From: a bacterium
GTDB taxonomy: Bacteria > Zixibacteria > MSB-5A5 > WJJR01
NCBI GenBank assembly: GCA_021813505.1
Contig: JAKAKI010000075.1
Location: 1-64,000, forward strand
Reading direction: 5' to 3'
DNA length: 64,000 nt
Made by a program: the position numbers and the translations under genes. Positions within the stretch are counted from its first letter, which is position 1, and every line of letters starts with the position of its first letter. Shown piece after piece: positions 50,738-60,712 of this stretch. Under the pieces are notes generated by a model, which saw only the letters and a program-made list of their open reading frames with translations, had not been told where the DNA came from and made no database searches.

Positions 50738-51403
50738 ATGGGCGCAAAGCGTTTCCGCCAAACGACAGTTGACTGGTGGACAAGCGTCCGGGAACAATTC
50801 AAGTGGGAAATTCCCACCGTGTTGATCGCCGGAATCGTTGGTTGGTTCTGGCCGTTCTTAACAGTGAGAGGTGATGTCGTTTCTGCTGTAGTTCATGTTA
50901 TTATCGCGTTTGCCGCCATTCTAGTTGTAGTATGGGTTTTTCATTTTCTTCGTGCACCTCTAAAGATCACACTAAAGGAGCAGGGAATCAGGATCGCCGG
51001 ATTGGAAGATGAACTTGAGAAATGGCAGGGGAAATGCGAGTCGCATCATGATCCTTGGGACTTCCCGATCTGGGATGCAATCCAGTACATCTTGAAGGAG
51101 ACTGCCTACGGAAGCAACAAATGGTGGAGTTACATTTCATCCGATCTACTCCGGGCCGCACGCGCTGGCAGGATTCGGGTTTGGGGACGACGCACGCTAT
51201 CCAACTCGTACGAGAAGATAACCGTTCGAGAATTGCAGAGGGCATATTTCGAAGTGCAGCCGTCGGACCCAGGCGGGAAGATACGAATATTCGCACGAGA
51301 TGACGAAAGTTCCAGCAACGAATATTACTGGTATGATGGACGGTTCTCCCGTGTAGAGATCGAACGGGAATTCGCATCGCGTCAGGCGACGAGCGTTTCA
51401 TAA
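50738..51403 (+). CDS. Two-transmembrane protein with cytoplasmic helical/soluble domain, unknown function
   Basis: A 221-aa protein with two adjacent transmembrane helices (about 25-43 and 48-68: IPTVLIAGIVGWFWPFL, SAVVHVIIAFAAILVVVWV), a short coiled coil (IRIAGLEDELEKW) and a C-terminal domain of about 125 residues. In that domain PIWDAIQYILKE, the WWSYISSDLLRAARAGRIRVWGR segment and ITVRELQRAYFEV recall small membrane-bound hypothetical proteins of phage and mobile elements. It lies 125 bp after the type IIG gene and just before an IS1595 remnant whose transposase overlaps its 3' end by 22 bp, so the C terminus may have been altered by insertion. A companion-defence role is possible but unproven. 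Confidence 0.65.
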   Translation: MGAKRFRQTTVDWWTSVREQFKWEIPTVLIAGIVGWFWPFLTVRGDVVSAVVHVIIAFAAILVVVWVFHFLRAPLKITLKEQGIRIAGLEDELEKWQGKCESHHDPWDFPIWDAIQYILKETAYGSNKWWSYISSDLLRAARAGRIRVWGRRTLSNSYEKITVRELQRAYFEVQPSDPGGKIRIFARDDESSSNEYYWYDGRFSRVEIEREFASRQATSVS

Positions 51404-51615
51404 GACAGGGCCTTTGAGCTTATGAGTCCGATGATTGTGTCGCGGAAGATGATGTGGGACTTCTCCCGGTTGATGAAACGGAAAGCCCGTTCCTCAAGGT
51501 AGGCGGGAAGATGCTTGGCGGACAGATGATGATAGCTCCCTATGACAGGGCGTTTCAAGAGACTCCACACGTTTTCGATCCTGTTGGTGTGCACCTTGCC
51601 GCGCACCCATTCCTC
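51382..51615 (-). pseudogene. IS1595-family transposase C-terminal remnant
   Basis: The minus-strand ORF 51382-51822 encodes the family's C-terminal segment only in its last ~75 codons (WVRGKVHTNRIENVWSLLKR, VIGSYHHLSAKHLPAYLEE), which is typical of the IS1595 DDE transposase. The N-terminal two-thirds, with the zinc-finger and first catalytic residues, are missing, and the upstream part of the ORF (TQRRPPTHSSGGMNRSP) is not transposase-like. It is therefore a decayed element. It abuts the 3' end of the two-TM gene. Confidence 0.75.
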
Positions 51616-51820
51616 TGCTGGTTCGTGGGGCCATCGACCTTTCGGATCACCTCGCCAGTTCCGAGGGCAACAATCTTGCAATCGGAATGCTCTTGGATTC
51701 GTGAGGCCGCAGGGTGACCGGTTCATCCCACCCGAAGAGTGGGTGGGTGGCCTTCGTTGGGTTGGTGGGGCCACCCTTCCAGGAGCACAATCTGTGATCT
51801 TATAGACCGAGCTGCATAAC

Positions 51821-52205
51821 ATGCGAAAGTCGGCGTCACATCACAGCACTGGCATGAAGAAAGGTGCCGGAACCGCACCTTCCGCATCGCCCGATGGCAT
51901 CGGCGCGCCAGCGGGAGAAAGCCAGATAGTCCTCTATCGCACTTTGGACGGGGGCGCGCCTGTCGAAGTTCGGCTTGTGAAGGAATCTGTCTGGCTTACT
52001 CAGAAGCAGATGGCGGTCTTGTTCGACACAGAACGCAGCGTGATCACCAAGCATCTGCGCAACGTCTTCGCGACAGGCGAGTTGGGCGAAAAAGGCAATG
52101 TGCAAAAAATGCACATTCCCGGTTCAGATACGCACGTTGCCTTCTACCATTTCGAAGCCATATTCTCTGTCGGTCACCGTGTGAACTCCAGGCGGGGCAC
52201 CACGG
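51821..52205 (+). pseudogene. Truncated RhuM-family protein
   Basis: The ORF 51821-52450 begins like RhuM/virulence-associated DNA-binding proteins: a variable lead-in, then VWLTQKQMAVLFDTERSVITKHLRN, FATGELGEKGNVQKMHIPGS and AIFSVGHRVNSRRGT. Homology stops at VNSRRGT where family members continue with a conserved FRIWAT block. The rest of the ORF is Arg/Ser/Pro-rich and unlike RhuM, so the gene is broken. RhuM genes frequently accompany restriction-modification systems and genomic islands, which fits the type IIG gene next door. Confidence 0.7.
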
Positions 52206-52597
52206 CAACTACCGAGGGATCCTCGGTGGATCAAAGAAAAGGTCGGCAATCGGCCCGACGGCACCAGGTGCGTTTCCGGCAGCGCCCTCGTTGCGATGAC
52301 CCTGCTCATCGCAGCAAGCCGGCCTGCAGAAAAGGCCGTCCTCTGCCGCGTTCTCGTCAATCTCATCAGATGGGACACCCCATAGAGAAGCCGCAGCCAA
52401 GCGTAACACCCCACAGTCCTTGGTTCCCGCTGCGGTCTGCCCTGATTTGAGTTCACGACGCGGATGATCAGAGGAGTTCCTCTGCTCGGCATCGGTCCCA
52501 CAGAATCATAGCAGGCTCTACGCCAGCCTTCCACCGCCGTTCTTGACCTGCCCCCCCAGCCCATCTTCATTGTCCCCTGCGTCATCGCGCAGCAATC
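52206..52597. other. Decayed 3' part of the RhuM region, no intact gene
   Basis: Within this ~390-bp stretch the RhuM frame stays open but without recognisable homology. No ribosome binding site or alternative gene is supported. The right edge of the accessory island probably lies here, since the ABC-transporter gene at 52598 starts immediately afterwards. Confidence 0.5.
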
Positions 52598-54088
52598 ATG
52601 AGATGGACCCTCACCGATGTTTCGTTTCATTTCCCCACTGCGGATGGGCGGTTTGTCGATGCGCTGAACGGCGTCTCCCTCACGATTGCTCAGGGTGAGC
52701 GTCTGGCCCTCATTGGGTCCAATGGCTCCGGGAAATCCACACTGGCACGGATGCTCGCCGGATTGCTGCCACCCTCGAGTGGCCAAATGTTGATCACTCG
52801 GGATCCGAATGATTCCGCTCATTCCCCGACGGACGACCAGTCGATGGCCGCCCTCGTATTCCAGGGTCCCGACGACAACTTGATTGCCGAGACGGTCGCC
52901 CAGGAAATCGCCTTGGCGTCGGAACACGCAGGTCATTCACGTATCGACGATCGACAAGTTGGGGGACTCCTCGACGAGTATGGGCTCGCTCATCTGCGCG
53001 ACTGGCCCACGCAGCAGTTGTCGGGAGGGGAGAAGCAGAAGCTCGCGATTGCGTGCGCCTTCGCCTCGGGACGTGACCTGATTATCCTCGACGAACCCAC
53101 CTCGCATCTGGACCCGCCGGGCCGGCGCGAGTTGCTGGAGTATCTACTAAGCGATACCCGCCAATCGCCGAATCGGCCAGCGCTGGTATTGATCACCCAG
53201 TACATCGCTGACGCACGGCGTTTCCCCCATGTGGTTGTGCTCGAATCCGGGCGGATCATCTTCGATGGCCCTCCCGATCAATGGCCGGGCATTACGCCCT
53301 CGGTAGTTCCCAACTTGCCTCAACCAGTCACGAGTGACGAGCACCCGGTGATTGTTCGCACCCGGAATCTGAGTCAACTGGCCCAGGACCGTTGGCCCCT
53401 CCCCAACAATCCACTGACAGATATTTCCGTGGATATCCGCGCGGGCGATGCGATCGGACTGTGCGGTCCCATCGGTTGCGGCAAGAGCACGCTCGCGTAT
53501 CATCTGGCCGGGCTGTTCGATTCATATGGGGGAGTGATCGAGAAGTCATGGACGGGCTCCTGCGGACTCCCGCCGGCACTCATGATCCAATTCCCAGAGC
53601 GGCAGTTGTTCTGTCCGACCGTTGGCGAGGATGTTGCCTTCGGACCCAGGGCGCGCGGCAGCGAAATCGACGGAGCAAAGGATAAGGCCGGGGCGGCCCT
53701 CGACATGTTGGGATTGCCGTCCGCGCACTTCGCCCGCCGCTCGCCATTCGATCTGTCGGCCGGCCAGCAGCGCCGCGTAGGGATGGCGGGCGTGACCGCC
53801 TGCCCTGCGCCGCTGTACATCCTCGATGAACCGACCGCGGCGCTGGATGCCGATGGACTGGATAGACTCCAGAGTGTGCTCGCGGATTGGCGTAAAACCG
53901 GCATCGCTTACCTCATCATCTCCCACGACCTGGATTGGCTGGCATATGTAACCCACAGAGCATGGGTTATGAACTCAGGGAGCGTGGTCTTCGATGGCGA
54001 ATGGACTGATATGAGACACCTGGCACCGATTCTCCAATCCATTGGTTTCGCCAATGACAGTGCTGCTCTTGGAGTTCGGCCTTCCTGA
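52598..54088 (+). CDS. Fused double-ATPase of an energy-coupling factor-type ABC transporter (EcfA-like)
   Basis: This 496-aa protein has two complete ABC ATPase domains. The first has Walker A GSNGSGKST (40-48), Q-loop VFQGPDDNLIAETVAQEI, signature LSGGEKQK and Walker B LIILDEPTSHLD. The second has GPIGCGKST (about 289-297), FPERQLFCPTVGEDVAFG, signature LSAGQQRR and LYILDEPTAALD. The VFQxPDxQ-like Q-loops match cobalt/ECF-type ATPases for vitamin or metal uptake. In this family the membrane partners EcfT and an S component are required, and neither is adjacent; the pyrR operon follows 195 bp later. The ATG at 52598 has no obvious Shine-Dalgarno. Confidence 0.88.
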   Translation: MRWTLTDVSFHFPTADGRFVDALNGVSLTIAQGERLALIGSNGSGKSTLARMLAGLLPPSSGQMLITRDPNDSAHSPTDDQSMAALVFQGPDDNLIAETVAQEIALASEHAGHSRIDDRQVGGLLDEYGLAHLRDWPTQQLSGGEKQKLAIACAFASGRDLIILDEPTSHLDPPGRRELLEYLLSDTRQSPNRPALVLITQYIADARRFPHVVVLESGRIIFDGPPDQWPGITPSVVPNLPQPVTSDEHPVIVRTRNLSQLAQDRWPLPNNPLTDISVDIRAGDAIGLCGPIGCGKSTLAYHLAGLFDSYGGVIEKSWTGSCGLPPALMIQFPERQLFCPTVGEDVAFGPRARGSEIDGAKDKAGAALDMLGLPSAHFARRSPFDLSAGQQRRVGMAGVTACPAPLYILDEPTAALDADGLDRLQSVLADWRKTGIAYLIISHDLDWLAYVTHRAWVMNSGSVVFDGEWTDMRHLAPILQSIGFANDSAALGVRPS

Positions 54089-54121
54089 CACCCCTCCCGA
54101 AAAAGCTGTGGATTTGACCCG

Positions 54122-54189
54122 GTTGGGCCGTTAGCTTCTTGCGGCCCTTTTAATTCGACCCTGTGAAGTCGAAAAAGCAACGGCCCAAC
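54122..54189 (+). promoter_or_regulatory. Nested stem-loop region upstream of pyrR
   Basis: GTTGGGCCGTT (54122-54132) pairs perfectly with AACGGCCCAAC (54179-54189) and can extend with GCTT/AAGC. An alternative hairpin, GGGCCG (54125-54130) with CGGCCC (54142-54147), is directly followed by CTTTTAATT, which looks like a terminator. A third hairpin, TTCGAC-GTCGAA, sits in the loop. The two main folds share the first arm and are mutually exclusive. This may be the terminator of the ATPase gene or an attenuator of the pyr operon. Confidence 0.5.
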
Positions 54190-54213
54190 GATGTCACTCA
54201 CAGTGTATACTGA

Positions 54214-54885
<672 letters not shown>

Positions 54886-54927
54886 ACGATACCGAAAGCG
54901 CTTACCAGACACGGTGAAACGAATACA

Positions 54928-55980
54928 ATGACCAAGACCAAAACCGCCGACACGCCCGCGGAGACTCCGCACCAGAGCGTCTCCGGCAACGCCGCTCAAA
55001 ATCGTCCCGCTCAAACGGATTCGGCGACCGATGGCCGTCTCCGCATACGCCATCTTCTGGGGCTCGAGGGCGTTTGCCGCGAGGACATCGAACGAATCCT
55101 CACGACCGCCGAATCGTTCAAAGAAGTGTTGGACCGGCCCATCAAGAAGGTTCCACCACTGCGGGGCCAGACCGTCGTCAACCTCTTCTACGAACCATCA
55201 ACGCGCACGCGCATCTCCTTCGAATTGGCAGAGAAGCGCCTCTCTGCCGACGTCGTGAATTTCACGGCGTCGACGTCGTCGGTGACCAAAGGCGAATCGC
55301 TCCGCGATACGGTCAAAAACATTCTGGCGATGAGGACCGACGTTATCGTGATCCGCCATCCCTCGCCCGGCGCACCTCATTTCCTGACGCGTGCCACCGA
55401 TGCCATTGTATTGAATGCCGGTGATGGTTCGCACGAACATCCGACGCAGGGTCTGCTTGACATTTACACGATCTGGGAACGCTGGCGCGATCTGCGCGGC
55501 AAGCGCGTGCTGATTGTGGGTGATGTCGCACACTCACGGGTGGCGCGTTCCAACATCTGGGGACTGCTGACAATGGGTGCCGAAGTCGCGATCTGCGGAC
55601 CGGCCACACTCATTCCCAGATCATTCTCTGACTATGGCGTCGAAGTGTACACCGATATCGACAAGGCGCTGGACCGTGGTGTCGATGCCATCAACGTCCT
55701 GCGCATCCAGCGTGAACGCCAGGGTTCGGCGTTCCTGCCGTCGTTGCGCGAATACTCACGTCTGTTTGGAATCGATTCTGAACGCGCACGGCGCCTCCGC
55801 CCCGGTGCACTCGTCATGCACCCCGGTCCGATGAATCGCGGCGTGGAAATCACCTCCGAAGTCGCCGACGGCGCCAATTCGGTCATTCTCGATCAGGTGA
55901 CCAACGGACTCGCCGTTCGCATGGCAGCCCTCTATCTGTTGTGCGGTGGTCAGGCGACACCGGGTCGGGAGGGCGAATGA
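54928..55980 (+). CDS. pyrB: Aspartate carbamoyltransferase catalytic subunit
   Basis: This 350-aa enzyme forms carbamoyl-aspartate in pyrimidine synthesis. Signatures are YEPSTRTRISFE (carbamoyl-phosphate site), GDGSHEHPTQGLLDIYT, KRVLIVGDVAHSRVARSN and MHPGPMNRGVEI. The N terminus carries a non-conserved extension of about 25 residues (KTKTADTPAETPHQSVSG). No pyrI regulatory subunit is adjacent. It overlaps pyrC by 4 bp (ATGA), indicating translational coupling in the pyr operon. Confidence 0.95.
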   Translation: MTKTKTADTPAETPHQSVSGNAAQNRPAQTDSATDGRLRIRHLLGLEGVCREDIERILTTAESFKEVLDRPIKKVPPLRGQTVVNLFYEPSTRTRISFELAEKRLSADVVNFTASTSSVTKGESLRDTVKNILAMRTDVIVIRHPSPGAPHFLTRATDAIVLNAGDGSHEHPTQGLLDIYTIWERWRDLRGKRVLIVGDVAHSRVARSNIWGLLTMGAEVAICGPATLIPRSFSDYGVEVYTDIDKALDRGVDAINVLRIQRERQGSAFLPSLREYSRLFGIDSERARRLRPGALVMHPGPMNRGVEITSEVADGANSVILDQVTNGLAVRMAALYLLCGGQATPGREGE

Positions 55981-57362
55981 AAAAAGAGCAGCCCACCGCG
56001 GCCATCCGCGCGATTGTCGGCGGACGAGTCATTGATCCGGCAACGGGTTATGATGGTGTTGCCGACATTCTGATCACCAATGGACAGGTGGAACGGATTG
56101 GACGCGGCATCGCCTCCGGCATTCCGGACGATGCGGTCATTCATGCCGAGGGAATGATTGTCGCTCCCGGATTTATTGATCTCCATACGCACCTCCGTGA
56201 ACCGGGACGCGAAGACGAAGAGACGGTCGAGACCGGGTCCGCCGCCGGGGTCAGCGGCGGATTCACGACGCTCTGCTGCATGCCCAACACTGAGCCGGCC
56301 ATTGCGGATCAGGAGACCGTGCGCTTCGTGGTCGACCGGGCTCAATCGGCACCAGGAAAAGTTCACCCCATCGGCTCAATCACCCGTGATCGCAAGGGCG
56401 AATCACTTGCCGAGATTGCGGACATGGTGGCTGCCGGAGCGGTGGCGTTCTCCGACGATGGCGCGCCGGTCGCCAATGCCGGCCTACTGCGCCGCGCCAT
56501 GGAATACGCGCAGATGTTCGACGTCACTTTGGTCTCCCACTGTGAAACACCGGATCTGTCGCGTGACGGCGTTATGCACGAAGGTTCGGTATCAACGAAA
56601 TTGGGTCTGCGGGGTATCCCGGCGATTTCCGAGGAAATCTGCGTGGCGCGTGATATCGCCCTGGCGCGAATGACCGGCTGCCGTTTGCACATCGCGCATC
56701 TCTCCACCGCCGGATCGGTGGAATTGGTGCGCGCCGCCAAAGCTGTCGGTGTCCGCGTGACGGCCGAGGTCACGCCGCATCATCTCATGCTGACGGACGA
56801 TCTGGTTGCACGGGATTTCGATCCCCTCCTGAAAGTCAACCCGCCCTTGCGGACGAAGGAAGACGTCGCGGCCTTGCGCGAGGGACTGCTGGACGGCACA
56901 ATCGACTGCATCGCCACCGATCATGCTCCCCACGCGGAACAGGAGAAGGATGGCGAATTCGATCTGGCGCCCTTCGGTATGATCGGTCTGGAAACCGCGC
57001 TCGGTGTTTGTCAGCGGGCCTTGATCGATAATGGCCTGGCCGACTGGCCCTTCCTGATCGATTGCCTGACGCGCCGTGCCGCACGCGTGTTTGGACTCAA
57101 CGCCGGACGAATCGAACCAGGCGCACCGGCGGACATCGTTTGTTTCGATCCTCAGGCTCAGTGGGAAGTCACTCTGTCGTCCCTGAAATCGAAGTCCAAA
57201 AATTCGCCGTATGTCGGCTGGACCCTGACCGGGGTCGTACGCGCCACGATCGTCGATGGTCAACTGGTATACCGGAATCTCTTGAATGCTGAATCGGCGC
57301 CGGCGACAGCCCGGGCCCGCGCCACCACCTCCAAAACAGCAGGCTCACCGGCCCGCCGTTGA
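55977..57362 (+). CDS. pyrC: Dihydroorotase
   Basis: A 461-aa amidohydrolase that closes the dihydroorotate ring. The start is ATG 55977, overlapping the pyrB stop and preceded by GGGAGGG; the track's start at 55941 is not needed. Metal-binding residues appear in DLHTHLREPGREDEE (HxH), the carboxylated-lysine region, HLSTAGSVEL, TDHAPHAEQEK and the catalytic Asp there. Class I (long) dihydroorotase type. The C terminus ends in a short Ala/Thr tail. A DegT aminotransferase follows 12 bp later. Confidence 0.95.
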   Translation: MKKEQPTAAIRAIVGGRVIDPATGYDGVADILITNGQVERIGRGIASGIPDDAVIHAEGMIVAPGFIDLHTHLREPGREDEETVETGSAAGVSGGFTTLCCMPNTEPAIADQETVRFVVDRAQSAPGKVHPIGSITRDRKGESLAEIADMVAAGAVAFSDDGAPVANAGLLRRAMEYAQMFDVTLVSHCETPDLSRDGVMHEGSVSTKLGLRGIPAISEEICVARDIALARMTGCRLHIAHLSTAGSVELVRAAKAVGVRVTAEVTPHHLMLTDDLVARDFDPLLKVNPPLRTKEDVAALREGLLDGTIDCIATDHAPHAEQEKDGEFDLAPFGMIGLETALGVCQRALIDNGLADWPFLIDCLTRRAARVFGLNAGRIEPGAPADIVCFDPQAQWEVTLSSLKSKSKNSPYVGWTLTGVVRATIVDGQLVYRNLLNAESAPATARARATTSKTAGSPARR

Positions 57363-57374
57363 AGGGAAAAGACA

Positions 57375-58472
57375 GTGAACGTTCCGTTTCTCGATTTGAA
57401 AGCCCAGTACGTCTCAATCAAGCAGGAGATCGATGCCGCGGTCGGCTCCGTTCTGAGCAGTTGCCAATTCGTCCTCGGGGCGCACGTCAAAGAATTCGAA
57501 GAGAATTTTGCGCGCTATTGCGGCGTCAAGCATTGCATCGCCGTCGATACCGGGACATCCGCGCTCCATCTTGCGTTGCTGGCCGCGGGCATCGGGCCCG
57601 GTGATGAGGTGATCACCGCAGCGAACACATTCATTGCGACCTGCGAAGCCATTTCGTATTGTGGCGCAATTCCCGTCCTGGTCGACATGGACGAGAAGAC
57701 GTACAACATCAATCCGAAGCTGGTCAAGGCGGCCATTACGCCCAAGACCAAGGCGATTATTCCGGTTCATCTCTATGGCCGTCCCGCCCCGATGGCCGAA
57801 ATCAACGCGATTGCCAAGGATGCCGGCCTGGTCGTGATCGAAGACGCCTGCCAGGCGCATGGCGCGACCTACAAAGATCGGCCGGCCGGGTCATGGGGCC
57901 AGTCCGGGTGTTTCTCGTTTTACCCCGGCAAGAATCTCGGCGCCTACGGTGAGGGAGGAGCGGTCGTTACCAATGACGATGCCGCCGCCGAATTCATGCG
58001 GCTCCTGCGCGATCACGGTTCGAAACAGAAGTACCACCACGACGCCATCGGGTACAACTACCGTATGGAGGGTTTGCAGGGCGCCATTCTCAACGTGAAG
58101 TTGAAGCACCTCCCCGAATGGAATCGCCTGCGCCGCGCCCACGCCGACCGCTATCGCCAGAAACTGGCGGGCGCCAATCTCATGCTGCCGCCTCCCGATG
58201 ATGATTCGCAATCGGTGTATCACATATTCGCGGTTCAGGTGGATGACCGCTCGCGTTTCCAGGATGATCTGAAGGAAGAGGGAATCGGCACGCTGATCCA
58301 TTACCCGATCCCGGTGCACCGGCAAAAAGCTTACGCCCACCTGACGTGGCCATCGTATCCGGTGACAGAACGCCAGGCGGGGCGCATCGTGTCGCTGCCG
58401 ATGTTCGCCGAGCTCACGGACGAGCAGATCGACCACGTGGCCGCGGCCGCGCGGCGGTCGGTCGATCTATGA
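57375..58472 (+). CDS. DegT/DnrJ/EryC1-family sugar aminotransferase
   Basis: This 365-aa PLP aminotransferase acts on a nucleotide-keto sugar. The PLP lysine is Lys186 in FYPGKNLGAYGEGGAVVTND, and other family segments are GTGTSALHLALLAAGIGPGDEVI (seen as DTGTSALHLALL), IIPVHLYGRPAPMAEI and RDHGSKQKYHHDAIGYNYRM. It starts at GTG 57375, with AGGGAA upstream. It opens a glycan cluster of GT39-like, GT2 and GT4 genes. It probably makes an amino-deoxy sugar for surface polysaccharide or a glycoprotein; the exact sugar cannot be told. Confidence 0.93.
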   Translation: MNVPFLDLKAQYVSIKQEIDAAVGSVLSSCQFVLGAHVKEFEENFARYCGVKHCIAVDTGTSALHLALLAAGIGPGDEVITAANTFIATCEAISYCGAIPVLVDMDEKTYNINPKLVKAAITPKTKAIIPVHLYGRPAPMAEINAIAKDAGLVVIEDACQAHGATYKDRPAGSWGQSGCFSFYPGKNLGAYGEGGAVVTNDDAAAEFMRLLRDHGSKQKYHHDAIGYNYRMEGLQGAILNVKLKHLPEWNRLRRAHADRYRQKLAGANLMLPPPDDDSQSVYHIFAVQVDDRSRFQDDLKEEGIGTLIHYPIPVHRQKAYAHLTWPSYPVTERQAGRIVSLPMFAELTDEQIDHVAAAARRSVDL

Positions 58473-58498
58473 GTGGCTCGGAGCCAAAGCACTAACGA

Positions 58499-60712
58499 AT
58501 GACAAAGAAAGACGTCAGGAAGCCGGCGCAAAGTTCACCACCGCGTGCCGCAGACCGCCCGTTTTGGTGGGCGGGATGGGCGCGCCGATTCGAGGACAAA
58601 CGCTGGCGGCTCGGCGCGATTCTGTTGGTGGTGGTCCTGGCGGCGACCATCCGGCTCATCGATCTCGGTGCCGATCCGCCCCTCGATGTTTCCTGGAGCC
58701 AGGATCTATTCACCGATCCACCCCAGTACACGTCGTACGCCCGCAATGCGGTTGTCTTCGGGTCGTGGAATCCTCTCCATGATGACCGGCTCGTCTTCTT
58801 CCAGAAGAACGTCACCGGTTTTCTCGCCTACCTGCTTTTCACGGTGACGGGTTCCGGGATTACCGCGTCGCACTTGCTCGCGGTGCTCATCAATCTGGCC
58901 GGCATCTTGTTCCTCTGCTGGGGAGTCGGCCGGGCGTTCGGTGATCTCGCTGGCGCTGCGGCGGGAATCTTCCTCGGTGTGAATTATCTTTTCGCCAGCT
59001 ATGGCCGCCTGCCGTTTCTCGAGGTCGCCTCCAATGCCACGCTCGCATTCGCCTTCTTCGCCATCATCGCCTGTGTGCGCCGATGGTGGTGGGCAATCCT
59101 CGGCGGTGTCGTGGCGGGTGTGGGAACTTTCTTCGGCAAAGTCACGGCTCTACATGCTGCACCGGTTATGCTCCTGGCGTTCGCGCTGGTTGGCTGGCAG
59201 GCGCGCGACGAAACGAAACTGCAGCGCTGGGGACGCCCCTTGGGATATGGGGCGGGAATGGGACTTGTCGCCATTCTCTGGTATCTCTTCGCCTACCTGC
59301 CCGCATCGTCAGAAGTTCTCGCCTATCTTAAAGAGCAATCGGTACAACTTTACGGGACGCCGATCGGCTTCTCGTCGCTGAAGGGATTCTTCACCCAGTG
59401 GTTTTCCTTCGGGATGAACACGGGTCTGTTTACCTGGGCGCCGATTCTGACGGTCGCTGGATTGATGGCGATGGCGTGGATGGCCGTGCGTTACATGCGC
59501 GGCAAGTCGTGGAGTGACTTCCTGTCGGGCCTCCCACCCGCTGTGCTCGTGCTGGTCGGGTGGTTCTGGTCGGCGTACGCGGCCCTGATGCCATTCAACT
59601 ACCGTCCCGTGCGCTACCAGATCGTCCTTCTCTATCCTTTGGCCGGAGTGGCTGCATGGCTCATCGCCGAATGGGCGACGTCGCGGCGCGCCGCCGAGCC
59701 CAAACGTAGCGCAGCTTCGTGGTACGCGGTGCCTGTCGTCGGCATCATTCTGGCCACCGGTATGCAGCACATGGCGTTTTCCTACTGGTTCAACCAGCTG
59801 CGTCCCGAGTCTCAGATCCAGGGGGCGATGACGGCATTGGTGCTGGGCTTGCTCGCTGGGGCATTCTGGGTGTGGCTCTCCCGCCGGGAAGCTCCCCATA
59901 ATCCAGCGCGAGGCAGATTGCGCGGCATTCTGGAACTCCTCGCCGCCCTGGTGCTCGTCGCGTTCCTGATCGATCAGGGACGTCATTTCATCCGCTGGTG
60001 GTCAGCGCCACAATACGCGCTACAGAGCGCCAACAAGGATTTGGAAACGGTTCTGGGTGCCGGGGCCATTGTGACCGGTGGGTATGGCACAGCGCTGACC
60101 CAAACCGGCCGCCACGGCAATTTCCCCGCGATGTTCGGCGTGGCGCACGCCGATCCCGAATTCTTCAAGAAGTACCCCGTCACCCACGTCGCCATAGTCG
60201 ACGTGGCGGACGAACCGTTCTTCAAGGACTACAAACCAATCGCCGATCAGGCGGAGCGGGTGGCGACCTACTCGGTGCGGAATCTGCCGATCACCATCTT
60301 CCGCGTTGCTGAATTGGGTGGAAACCCCCAGGCATCCACCTACAAGCAATCGGCGTTCGAACGAATGCAACTGCGCATTCGCGGCTGGGGCGTGGATTCC
60401 CTCCTGGCGCAGGCGCCCAACTGGGTGAGGGATTCCGCCGACTGCTTCAGCGGCTGGCGATGGCTGGGTGACCTGTTCGCGCGATATGGCGCCGCGGACA
60501 AGGCGCTGGATGCCTACCAGCGAGCGACAACGTTCTTCCCCGACGACTACATGCTGTGGGCCCAGATGGGCGACGTCGCGTGGGAAGTCTACCGTAAAGG
60601 TGCGGGAAATGAGATGCGCGACCGCGCGGCCAATGCCTGGCGCCGCGCCCAGCTTCTCAATCCGCGAAACCCCCAATTGGCTGAGCGGCTTGCTCAGGTC
60701 AGAGGACGATGA
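58499..60712 (+). CDS. GT39-like polytopic membrane glycosyltransferase
   Basis: This 737-aa protein resembles the PMT/ArnT (GT39/GT83) family: a short cytoplasmic N terminus, then an opening transmembrane helix (about 38-55: LGAILLVVVLAATIRLIDLG), an Asp-containing first extracytoplasmic loop (GADPPLDVSWSQDLFTDPPQ) as in the catalytic loop of the fold, and about 10 more helices to residue ~490. The C-terminal ~200 residues are soluble and periplasmic, ending in a TPR-like segment (DLFARYGAADKALDAYQRATTF). It should transfer a lipid-linked sugar to a periplasmic acceptor. It overlaps the next GT2 gene by 4 bp (ATGA). Confidence 0.85.
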   Translation: MTKKDVRKPAQSSPPRAADRPFWWAGWARRFEDKRWRLGAILLVVVLAATIRLIDLGADPPLDVSWSQDLFTDPPQYTSYARNAVVFGSWNPLHDDRLVFFQKNVTGFLAYLLFTVTGSGITASHLLAVLINLAGILFLCWGVGRAFGDLAGAAAGIFLGVNYLFASYGRLPFLEVASNATLAFAFFAIIACVRRWWWAILGGVVAGVGTFFGKVTALHAAPVMLLAFALVGWQARDETKLQRWGRPLGYGAGMGLVAILWYLFAYLPASSEVLAYLKEQSVQLYGTPIGFSSLKGFFTQWFSFGMNTGLFTWAPILTVAGLMAMAWMAVRYMRGKSWSDFLSGLPPAVLVLVGWFWSAYAALMPFNYRPVRYQIVLLYPLAGVAAWLIAEWATSRRAAEPKRSAASWYAVPVVGIILATGMQHMAFSYWFNQLRPESQIQGAMTALVLGLLAGAFWVWLSRREAPHNPARGRLRGILELLAALVLVAFLIDQGRHFIRWWSAPQYALQSANKDLETVLGAGAIVTGGYGTALTQTGRHGNFPAMFGVAHADPEFFKKYPVTHVAIVDVADEPFFKDYKPIADQAERVATYSVRNLPITIFRVAELGGNPQASTYKQSAFERMQLRIRGWGVDSLLAQAPNWVRDSADCFSGWRWLGDLFARYGAADKALDAYQRATTFFPDDYMLWAQMGDVAWEVYRKGAGNEMRDRAANAWRRAQLLNPRNPQLAERLAQVRGR

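Noticed and set aside
51382-51822. An intact IS1595 element
   Set aside because: Only the C-terminal ~75 residues are transposase-like; the N-terminal domains and clear terminal inverted repeats are absent.
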